From: an uncultured Collinsella sp.
Lineage (GTDB): Bacteria; Actinomycetota; Coriobacteriia; Coriobacteriales; Coriobacteriaceae
Assembly (NCBI GenBank): GCA_900762325.1
Contig: CAAFGG010000017.1
Coordinates: 26,875-90,874 of the forward strand
Length of the DNA: 64,000 bases
Direction of reading: 5' to 3'
Position numbers and translations under genes: made by a program. The notes below the pieces were generated by a model. It made no database searches, had not been told where the DNA came from, and worked only from the letters and a program-made list of their open reading frames with translations. This document shows positions 57,376 to 64,000 of this stretch, piece after piece (position 1 is the stretch's first letter; the number at the start of each line of letters is the position of its first letter).

Positions 57376-58482
57376 ATGGCGATTACCATCGATATCGACA
57401 CCGCTCGCCCCTACCAGGTGCATGTGGGCACGTTTTTGCTGGAGCAGGCGGGTCCGCTCGTACGCGCCACCGCCGGCGGCTCGCGCGCTGTCATCGTGAC
57501 CGACACCAACGTGGGCCCCCTCTACCAGATGCCCGTTAAGCAGAGCCTTGAGGCAGCTGGCTACGAGGTGAGCATCTGCACCTTCGAGGCCGGCGAGGCG
57601 CATAAGCGCGCCGAAACCTACGTTGCCATTTTGGAGTTTGTGGCCGAGCACGAGCTTTCGCGCTCCGACGTGATCGTGGCACTCGGCGGCGGCGTCGTGG
57701 GCGACGTGGCCGGCTTTGTGGCCGCCACCTACATGCGCGGCTGCAAGTTTGTGCAGATCCCCACGAGCCTGCTCGCCATGGTGGATTCGTCGGTCGGCGG
57801 CAAGACGGCAATCGACCTGGCCGCCGGCAAGAACCTCGCCGGCGCGTTTTGGCAGCCGAGCGTGGTTATCGCCGACGTGGGGTGCCTGGCCACCCTCACG
57901 CCCGAGCAGTTCGCCGACGGCTGTGGCGAGGTCGTCAAGCACGCCGTGATCGCCGATCCAGAGCTGTTTGCCGAGCTGGAGAAGACCCCGCTCACGCTGG
58001 AGCTGCTCAACCGCGATGTGGCCCGCGTTGCGCTCATCATCGCCCGCAATATCGACATCAAGCGCGCCTTGGTCGTTGCCGACGAGCGCGAGACCAACCA
58101 GCGCAAGCTGCTCAACTTTGGGCACAGCGCAGGACACGCCGTCGAGGCCTGCGAGCACTTTGAGCTCGGCCACGGCAACTGCGTGTCAATCGGTATGGGT
58201 ATCATCACGCGCGCCGCGGCCCTGCACGGGGTATGCGACGCTGCACTGCCCGGGCGCATTGAAGAGCTCTGCGCCCGCCACGGCCTCAAGACCCGCTGCG
58301 ACTTGGATGCCGACGCCGTCTTTGCCGAGGCGCTCCACGATAAGAAGCGTGCGGGCGACACCATCGACCTGGTGATTCCGCACGACATTGGCCGCTGTAG
58401 CATCGACCGCACGCCGCTTTCCACCTTCCACGATTTAATTGCCGAGGGCCTCGGCCAGAAGGGAGACGCATCCGCATGCTAG
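57376..58482 (+). CDS. aroB: 3-dehydroquinate synthase
   Basis: 368 aa. VALGGGVVGDVAGFVAATYMRG, PTSLLAMVDSSVGGKTAIDL and FGHSAGHAVE carry the NAD- and zinc-binding residues. Converts DAHP to 3-dehydroquinate. ATG with AAAGGACC. Its last codons overlap the aroA start by seven bases. Confidence 0.97.
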   Translation: MAITIDIDTARPYQVHVGTFLLEQAGPLVRATAGGSRAVIVTDTNVGPLYQMPVKQSLEAAGYEVSICTFEAGEAHKRAETYVAILEFVAEHELSRSDVIVALGGGVVGDVAGFVAATYMRGCKFVQIPTSLLAMVDSSVGGKTAIDLAAGKNLAGAFWQPSVVIADVGCLATLTPEQFADGCGEVVKHAVIADPELFAELEKTPLTLELLNRDVARVALIIARNIDIKRALVVADERETNQRKLLNFGHSAGHAVEACEHFELGHGNCVSIGMGIITRAAALHGVCDAALPGRIEELCARHGLKTRCDLDADAVFAEALHDKKRAGDTIDLVIPHDIGRCSIDRTPLSTFHDLIAEGLGQKGDASAC

Positions 58483-59795
58483 CCCGCATCACCCCGTCCC
58501 CGCTCAAGGGCACCGTTCCCGCCATCGCATCCAAGTCGATGGCTCACCGCCTGATCATCTGCGCCGCGCTTGCCAACGGCGAGACGCACGTCACCTGCAA
58601 CACCACCTGTGCCGATATCGAAGCCACGGTACGCTGCCTCACGGCGCTCGGCGCCCGCATCGAGACCGTCGAGGACGGCTTCCAGGTCCACCCCACCATG
58701 AAGAGCGTTGAGTTTGGCCTGCTTAAGGCCCTTGCCGGCGGCACGCTCGACTGCGGCGAGAGCGGCTCCACGCTGCGCTTTATGCTGCCCGTCGCCTGCG
58801 CGCTGGGTGCGGAGGCCACTTTTGTGGGCCAGGGCCGTCTGGGCGCCCGTCCGCTGTCCCCGCTCTCGGACGAGATTATCGCCGCCGGCTGCGACCTACA
58901 GGGTCTGGGCGGTTTTCCGCTCAAGACGAGCGGACGCATGCGCCCGGGCACCTTTATGCTGCCGGGCAACGTAAGCTCGCAGTACATCTCGGGCCTGCTG
59001 CTGGCAGCGCCGCTGCTGGCCCAGCCCTCCTGCGTGCAGGTGACCGGCCTCATCGAGAGCCGTCCCTACATCAACCTGACCATTCAGGCTATGAAGGCCT
59101 TCGGCGTCGAGGTCAACGTCGAGCGCATCCCGGCCAAGGACGGACAGCCCGAGGTCACGAACTTCCGTGTGAGCAGTGGCTCGTACCGCACGCCCGGTAG
59201 CGTGGCCGTCGAGGGTGACTGGTCCAACGCCGCCTTTTGGCTGTGCGCCGGCGCCATCGGCACCGACCCCATCACCGTCGAGGGCGTGTCGCTCAGCTCC
59301 GCACAGGGCGACCGCAACGTGCTCGCCGCGCTCTCGCGCTTTGGTGCCCGCATCGTGCGCTCCACCAACGCCGCCACCGTACAGTCCGACAAGCTCGCCG
59401 GCTTTGAGATGAGCGCCCACGATATTCCCGACCTGGTGCCCGTTATCTCGGCCGTGGCTTCGCTGGCGCAGGGCCGCACGTTCATCCGTGACTGCGCGCG
59501 TCTGCGCATCAAGGAATCCGACCGCCTGGTCACCACCACCCGCGAGCTCACCGCGCTGGGCGCGCAGGTGCGCATCGCCGGCGACGACCTCATCATCAAG
59601 GGCGTCGATGCCTTTACCGGCGGCGAGGTCGATTCGCACAACGACCACCGCATCGCCATGATGGCCGCCATCGCCGCGAGCCGCGCCACCGGCGAGGTCG
59701 TGATCCACGGCGCCGAGGCGGTCAACAAGTCCTATCCCGATTTCTTCGACCACTACCGCCTGCTGGGCGGCAAGGTCGCACTCGAGGAGGAATAG
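58476..59795 (+). CDS. aroA: 5-enolpyruvylshikimate 3-phosphate synthase
   Basis: 439 aa. SKSMAHRLIICAALANG at the N-terminus, ESGSTLRFMLPVA, and the C-terminal KESDRLVTTTREL and NDHRIAMM motifs. The loop LDCGESGSTLRF has the normal pattern; it lies nearer the class I group, judged by eye. ATG within the aroB end; GAAGGGAG upstream. Transfers enolpyruvyl from PEP to shikimate 3-phosphate. Confidence 0.97.
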   Translation: MLARITPSPLKGTVPAIASKSMAHRLIICAALANGETHVTCNTTCADIEATVRCLTALGARIETVEDGFQVHPTMKSVEFGLLKALAGGTLDCGESGSTLRFMLPVACALGAEATFVGQGRLGARPLSPLSDEIIAAGCDLQGLGGFPLKTSGRMRPGTFMLPGNVSSQYISGLLLAAPLLAQPSCVQVTGLIESRPYINLTIQAMKAFGVEVNVERIPAKDGQPEVTNFRVSSGSYRTPGSVAVEGDWSNAAFWLCAGAIGTDPITVEGVSLSSAQGDRNVLAALSRFGARIVRSTNAATVQSDKLAGFEMSAHDIPDLVPVISAVASLAQGRTFIRDCARLRIKESDRLVTTTRELTALGAQVRIAGDDLIIKGVDAFTGGEVDSHNDHRIAMMAAIAASRATGEVVIHGAEAVNKSYPDFFDHYRLLGGKVALEEE

Positions 59796-59796
59796 C

Positions 59797-60894
59797 ATGT
59801 CCTCGACCTTTGGCAACGTCTTGCATCTGAGCATTTTCGGTCAGTCGCACTCCCCCGCCATCGGTTGCTCGCTCGATGGCATTCCGGCAGGTATCACCGT
59901 TGACCAGGAGCAGCTGCAGGCGTTTTTGGACCGTCGCGCCCCCGGCCGCGATGAGACCGCGACCAAGCGCCGTGAGGCCGATGCCGCGCATATCATCGCC
60001 GGCGTGGTCGATGGACATACCACCGGCGCGCCCATCGCAGCAATAATCGAGAACACCAACACGCGCTCCAAAGACTATTCCGAGCTGCGCCGCAAACCAC
60101 GCCCCGGGCACGCAGACTATCCCGCGCGCGTGAAGTACCACAACATGCACGACGTCGCCGGCGGCGGACACTTCTCCGGCCGCTTGACGGCGCCCCTGTG
60201 TATCGCCGGCGGCATCGCGCTGCAAGCGCTCGAAGCCCGCGGCATCAAGGTGATGGCGCACGTGGCCCAGATCGGCGGCATCTCCGACCTGCCCATGGAC
60301 GACATGGTCTATCGCGAGTCCGACCGCAAGGCGATCCTTACGAACGATCTGCCGTGCATTGACGCCGCCGCAGCCGGCCGTATGCGCGAGGAAATCCTAG
60401 CCGCGCGCGACGAACTCGACAGTATCGGCGGCATCGTGGAGTGCGGCATTTACGGGCTTCCCACGGGCATAGGCGACCCCATGTTCGACGGCATCGAGAA
60501 CCGCATCGCGCAAATCGCGTTTGGCATTCCCGCCGTAAAGGGCGTGGAGTTTGGCATGGGCTTTGCCGTGGCCGCCATGCGCGGCAGCGAGAACAACGAT
60601 CCGTATCGCGTTGATGCCGAGACCGGCGAGATCGAGGTCGAGTCCAATAACGCCGGCGGCATCCTGGGCGGCATTTCGACCGGCGCGCCCGTCATGTGGC
60701 GCATGGCCGTAAAGCCGACGCCCTCCATTGGCCGCGAGCAGCAGACCATAGACATGGACGCCATGGAAAATGCCGAGCTCTCGGTCCACGGCCGTCACGA
60801 TCCCTGCATCGTCCCCCGAGCCGTCCCCGTAGCCGAAGCAGCAGCCGCCCTCGCGATCTGGGACGCCCTCCTCGAGGACGCCGCCCAGCGCTAA
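59797..60894 (+). CDS. aroC: Chorismate synthase
   Basis: 365 aa. SIFGQSHSPAIGCSLDGIPAG, RRKPRPGHADYPARVKYHNM-type FMN region (seen as GHADYPARVKY) and the Arg-rich end. FMN-dependent formation of chorismate, the branch point. ATG with GAGGAGG, one base after the aroA stop. Confidence 0.97.
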   Translation: MSSTFGNVLHLSIFGQSHSPAIGCSLDGIPAGITVDQEQLQAFLDRRAPGRDETATKRREADAAHIIAGVVDGHTTGAPIAAIIENTNTRSKDYSELRRKPRPGHADYPARVKYHNMHDVAGGGHFSGRLTAPLCIAGGIALQALEARGIKVMAHVAQIGGISDLPMDDMVYRESDRKAILTNDLPCIDAAAAGRMREEILAARDELDSIGGIVECGIYGLPTGIGDPMFDGIENRIAQIAFGIPAVKGVEFGMGFAVAAMRGSENNDPYRVDAETGEIEVESNNAGGILGGISTGAPVMWRMAVKPTPSIGREQQTIDMDAMENAELSVHGRHDPCIVPRAVPVAEAAAALAIWDALLEDAAQR

Positions 60895-60919
60895 CCGCCC
60901 ACACGTGAAAGGGGTCCCT

Positions 60920-62065
60920 ATGGACCTTGCCGATATTCGCCAGGCCATTGATGGCATCGACACCACGCTCCTCAACAGCTTTGTCGAGCGCATGGACATT
61001 GCCACCGAGGTCGCCAAGTCAAAGATCGAGATGGGCAAGGCCGTCTTCGACCCCGCCCGCGAGCGCTCCAAGCTCAACAATCTCGCCGGCCGCGCGCCCG
61101 AGCGCTACGAGGCGCAGACTATCACCCTGTTCCGCCTCCTTATGAGCATGAGCAAGGCCGAGCAGCAGCGCTACATCAACGAGCTCAAGGGCATCACCGT
61201 CTCGCAGAAGGCCCACGCCACGGCCGAGGCCTTCGACACGCCCTTCCCCCAGACGGCCAGTGTCGCCTGCCAGGGCGTCGAGGGCGCCTACAGCCAGATT
61301 GCCGCGTGCAAGCTCTTCGACGTGCCCGATATCGCATTCTTCGAGACCTTCGAGGGCGTCATGCGCGCCGTGCGCGACGGCTTCTGCGAGTTTGGCGTTC
61401 TGCCCATCGAGAACTCCACCGCCGGCTCGGTCAACGCGGTCTACGACCTGCTCGCTCAGTTCGACTTCCACATCGTGCGCTCGCTGCGTCTCAAGATCGA
61501 CCACAACCTGCTCGTCAAGCCCGGCACCAGGCTGCAGGACGTGCGCGAGGTCTACAGCCACGGTCAGGCTATCGCCCAGTGCGCCAGTTTTATCGAGGCG
61601 CACGACCTGCACGCCACCAAGTACCCCAATACGGCCATGTCGGCCGAAATGGTCGCAAACTCCGACCGCACCGACGTCGCCGCTATCGCCTCACGCAGCT
61701 GCGCGGCACTCTACGGCTTGGAGGTGCTGGAGCCCAACATCCAGGACTCGGACAACAACTACACGCGCTTTGTCGTCATCAGCCGCGAGCCGCGCGTCTA
61801 CCCCGGCGCCAACCGCACCTCGCTCATGATCACCACGGCCAACGAGCCGGGCGCCCTCTACCGCGTGCTCGAGCGCTTCTACGCGCTCAACATCAACCTC
61901 ATCAAGCTCGAGAGCCGCCCCATCCCCGGCCACGACTTTGAGTTTATGTTCTACTTTGACCTTGACTGCCCCTTTGGCAGCAAGGCCCTCGACGACCTGC
62001 TCGATTCCATCGACGAAGTGTGCGAGAGCTTCACCTACTTTGGCAGCTACACGGAGGTGCTCTAG
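60920..62065 (+). CDS. pheA: Bifunctional chorismate mutase / prephenate dehydratase (P-protein)
   Basis: 381 aa. N-terminal AroQ-type helical mutase (about 1-90: ADIRQAIDGIDTTLLNSFVER, with IATEVAKSK), prephenate dehydratase domain (VACQGVEGAYSQIAACKLF, FGVLPIENSTAGSV), then a C-terminal ACT domain with KLESRP for Phe inhibition. Makes phenylpyruvate from chorismate. The ATG at 60920 follows AAAGGGG; an earlier in-frame ATG lacks a site. Confidence 0.95.
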   Translation: MDLADIRQAIDGIDTTLLNSFVERMDIATEVAKSKIEMGKAVFDPARERSKLNNLAGRAPERYEAQTITLFRLLMSMSKAEQQRYINELKGITVSQKAHATAEAFDTPFPQTASVACQGVEGAYSQIAACKLFDVPDIAFFETFEGVMRAVRDGFCEFGVLPIENSTAGSVNAVYDLLAQFDFHIVRSLRLKIDHNLLVKPGTRLQDVREVYSHGQAIAQCASFIEAHDLHATKYPNTAMSAEMVANSDRTDVAAIASRSCAALYGLEVLEPNIQDSDNNYTRFVVISREPRVYPGANRTSLMITTANEPGALYRVLERFYALNINLIKLESRPIPGHDFEFMFYFDLDCPFGSKALDDLLDSIDEVCESFTYFGSYTEVL

Positions 62066-63316
62066 ATGACCGATACAGCCGCAACCCGCCCCTACGGCGT
62101 ACTGGGCCGCGTGCTGGGCCACAGCTACACCCCGACCATCTACAAGGAACTCGCCGGCCTGGAGTACGTGCGCTTTGAGCGCGAGCCCGAGGACCTCGAG
62201 GCCTTTATGACCGGCGACGAGTGGGAAGGCACCAATGTGACCATTCCCTACAAGCGCGCCGTCATGGAATACCTGGACGAGCTGAGCCCGCTGGCCGAGC
62301 GCATGGGCAACGTTAACACCATCACACGCTTGCCCGACGGCCGGCTGCGCGGTGACAACACTGACTATTTCGGTTTTCAGTGCCTAGTTGAGGAGTTGGG
62401 CGTAGAGGTTGCCGGCAAGAAGGCCCTCGTGCTCGGTGCCACCGGTGGCGCCGGCACCACGGCAAGTATGGTGCTGGGAGACCTGGGCGCCATCGTTGTG
62501 CCCGTGGGTCGCACGAGCGAGGTCAACTACGACAACATCGCGCAGCAGTCCGACGCCGCCCTGCTCGTCAACTGCACGCCCGCCGGCATGTTCCCCCATT
62601 GCCCCGACGCACCTTGCACGCTCGAAGGGCTCGATGCGCTCGAGGGAGTTATCGACATTGTCTACAACCCCGCCCGCACGGGACTCATGCTCGAGGCCGA
62701 GCGCCGCAGCATCCCCTGCATCGGCGGCCTGCTGATGCTCGTGGCCCAGGCGGCACAGGCCGTCGAGCGCTATACCGGCCAGGTCACCCCGCGCGAGCGC
62801 ATCCTGGACGTAACGGAGCGCCTGTCGCGCCAAGAGCAGAACATCGCCCTGATTGGCATGCCGGGCTCGGGCAAAACCCGCGTGGGTGAGCAGATTGCCC
62901 TGCGCACGGGTCGCGAGCACATCGATCTGGACCGCGCTCTCGAGGAGCGTCTGGGCATGCCCTGTGCCGACTATATCGTCGAGCGCGGCGAGGCGGCCTT
63001 CCGCGAGCAGGAGACGGCGACGCTGTCCGACATCTCCAAGCGCAGCGGCCTTGTGCTCTCCACCGGCGGCGGCGTGGTCACGCGCGACGAGAACTATCCG
63101 CTGCTGTACCAGAATAGCCAGATTGTGATGCTCAACCGCAAGCTCGACGAACTCGCCCACAAGGGACGCCCCATCACCGCGCGCGACGGTATCGACAAGC
63201 TGGCCGAGCAGCGCATGCCGCGCTACCGCGCCTGGTCCGACTACATCATCGACTCACGCGACTGCGCCGCCAACACCGCCCAAGCCCTCCTCGACACCCT
63301 CCCACCCGCTCTCTAA
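62066..63316 (+). CDS. Fused shikimate dehydrogenase / shikimate kinase
   Basis: 416 aa. Residues 1-250 are AroE-like: GRVLGHSYTPTIYKEL, EGTNVTIPYKRAV with the catalytic Lys, GDNTDYFGFQ and NADP-binding VLGATGGAGTTASM. Residues 255-416 are AroK-like: P-loop IGMPGSGKTRVGEQ, DLDRALEER, LSTGGGVV and the LID Arg-rich segment. One chain would therefore carry steps 4 and 5 of the shikimate pathway. ATG directly after the pheA stop with GGAGG eight bases before. The AroE half is a little short compared with E. coli AroE, chiefly at the N-terminus. Confidence 0.92.
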   Translation: MTDTAATRPYGVLGRVLGHSYTPTIYKELAGLEYVRFEREPEDLEAFMTGDEWEGTNVTIPYKRAVMEYLDELSPLAERMGNVNTITRLPDGRLRGDNTDYFGFQCLVEELGVEVAGKKALVLGATGGAGTTASMVLGDLGAIVVPVGRTSEVNYDNIAQQSDAALLVNCTPAGMFPHCPDAPCTLEGLDALEGVIDIVYNPARTGLMLEAERRSIPCIGGLLMLVAQAAQAVERYTGQVTPRERILDVTERLSRQEQNIALIGMPGSGKTRVGEQIALRTGREHIDLDRALEERLGMPCADYIVERGEAAFREQETATLSDISKRSGLVLSTGGGVVTRDENYPLLYQNSQIVMLNRKLDELAHKGRPITARDGIDKLAEQRMPRYRAWSDYIIDSRDCAANTAQALLDTLPPAL

Positions 63317-63318
63317 CC

Positions 63319-63359
63319 AAAACCACCACAAAGGGGACAGGCACCTTTGTGGTGGTTTT
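63319..63359 (+). repeat. Perfect REP-like hairpin between aroE/K and aroQ
   Basis: A perfect 16-bp stem AAAACCACCACAAAGG / CCTTTGTGGTGGTTTT with loop GGACAGGCA. The GGGGACAG core also occurs in the repeats of RAYT element 1 (1339-1393). It could act as a terminator in either direction (T4), and it separates aroQ from the rest of the aromatic operon. Confidence 0.75.
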
Positions 63360-63380
63360 CCAACCGCAAAGGAAGCAAAC

Positions 63381-63818
63381 ATGAAAGCACTCGTCATCAA
63401 CGGTCCCAACCTCAACATGCTCGGCATTCGCGAGCCGGGCATCTATGGCAGCGACAACTACGACCGCTTAGTGCAGATCTGCCAGCAAGCGGGCGCCGCA
63501 CAGGGCTTCGACGAGGTCGAAGTTTTCCAGTCCAATCACGAGGGCAGCATCGTCGACAAAATCCAGGAGGCCTACGGCAAGGTCGACGGCATCGTCATCA
63601 ACCCGGCGGCATACACGCATACGAGCGTGGCGATCCTCGACGCCCTCAAGGCCGTCGCCATCCCGGCTGTGGAGGTACACATTAGCGCCGTCGAGACCCG
63701 CGAGGACTTCCGCCAGGTGAGCTATGCACGCCTTGCCTGCTTCGCCACCATCACCGGCGAGGGCTTGCAGGGCTACGCCCACGCGCTGGAGCTGCTGAAA
63801 GAGCATCTCGAAAAGTAA
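63381..63818 (+). CDS. aroQ: 3-dehydroquinate dehydratase, type II
   Basis: 145 aa. NGPNLNMLGIREPGIYG with the catalytic Tyr on the flexible loop, FQSNHEGSIVDKIQEA, INPAAYTHTSVAILDAL with the His partner, and EVHISAVETREDFRQ. Dodecameric type II enzyme catalysing step 3 of the pathway. ATG with AAAGGAAG. It completes the pathway set in this cluster. Confidence 0.96.
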   Translation: MKALVINGPNLNMLGIREPGIYGSDNYDRLVQICQQAGAAQGFDEVEVFQSNHEGSIVDKIQEAYGKVDGIVINPAAYTHTSVAILDALKAVAIPAVEVHISAVETREDFRQVSYARLACFATITGEGLQGYAHALELLKEHLEK

Positions 63819-63859
63819 GCCTGCAACACTACCGAATAAATGACAGCGGGGAGAACCAA

Positions 63860-63883
63860 TGAACTGCACCCCAAAACTTGGAC
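63860..63883 (-). repeat. Terminal inverted repeat of an IS3-family element
   Basis: TGAACTGCACCCC followed by AAAACTTGGAC is the typical end of IS3/IS150-group elements. It lies 15 bases beyond the transposase stop and 42 bases after aroQ. Confidence 0.75.
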
Positions 63884-63897
63884 GGCTTAAATAAGAA

Positions 63898-64000
63898 CTA
63901 CGCCGCAAGGGGCTGGTTCCGGAACTCCTCCGGGGTCAGCCCCTTCAGTTTAACCTGCCTTCGCCTCGTGTTCCAATGGGCGACGTACGCGTCCAGGTCC
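63898..64000 (-). mobile_element. 3' end of an IS3-family transposase (OrfB), cut by the window edge
   Basis: The last 34 codons read DLDAYVAHWNTRRRQVKLKG then LTPEEFRNQPLAA and stop (TAG). The pattern Y-x(4)-N-x-x-R-x-Q-x-x-L-x-G-x-(S/T)-P-x-x-(F/Y)-R is the C-terminus of IS3-family (IS150-group) transposases. The stretch 63907-63945 is also a strong hairpin (AAGGGGCTG / CAGCCCCTT plus CCGG/CCGG). The rest of the element lies beyond the window. Confidence 0.85.

Noticed and set aside
1..64000. CRISPR array, prophage, toxin-antitoxin or defence island
   Set aside because: No regularly spaced repeats, phage structural genes or known defence domains were seen; the mobile content is limited to two RAYT elements, REP-like hairpins and one IS3 end.

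Overview
The window is one 64 kb stretch of housekeeping chromosome from a moderately high-GC Gram-positive bacterium. Gene order, Zn-type L28, PPDK with its regulator, a two-subunit glycyl-tRNA synthetase, AdhE and frequent TTG/GTG starts suggest an anaerobic fermentative actinobacterium of the class Coriobacteriia, most likely Collinsella or a close relative. That placement is inference from gene content; no marker gene was compared with a database.

Layout. 0-1.3 kb: pyrR behind a readable transcription attenuator, then rpmB. 1.3-2.4 kb: a REP-associated transposase (RAYT) bracketed by inverted repeats. 2.4-6.1 kb: adhE with a LacI-type palindromic operator, then an APH-like kinase. 6.2-16.3 kb (minus strand): the classic block rpsB-tsf-pyrH-frr-uppS-cdsA-dxr-rseP-ispG-proS, covering translation, undecaprenyl/MEP isoprenoids and phospholipid precursors; its RseP carries a helix-turn-helix-like insertion. 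16.5-23.2 kb: rplS-rnhB-yraN-yifB-dprA-trmFO-xer. 23.4-30.4 kb: ppdK with its regulator ppsR, then glyS/glyQ. 30.4-32.9 kb: rpsP-khpA-rimM-trmD-lepB. 33.1-35.3 kb: dinB and a second, different RAYT with its own palindromes. 35.3-39.4 kb: rplU-rpmA-obgE-nadD-yqeK-rsfS.

39.4-49 kb holds the cell-shape operon mreB-mreC-mreD-mrdA-rodA, followed by a DUF697-like membrane protein and the radical-SAM pair TIGR03960/TIGR03936. 49.1-55.1 kb: a cyclophilin with a TPR membrane protein, a double zinc-ribbon membrane protein, a P-type ATPase and tRNA-Arg(CCG). 55.3-63.8 kb (plus strand): one cluster encoding all seven shikimate steps to chorismate plus both branches to prephenate products (aroF-tyrA-aroB-aroA-aroC-pheA-aroE/K fusion-aroQ). 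It is preceded by a short apparently leaderless uORF overlapping a strong intrinsic terminator and is interrupted before aroQ by a perfect REP-like hairpin. The right edge enters an IS3-family element.

There is no CRISPR array, prophage, or recognisable defence or secondary-metabolite island. The least explained features are the aroF leader, the RseP insertion, the AUA-like start of the Xer recombinase, the DUF697 protein in the shape operon and the two RAYT/REP families.
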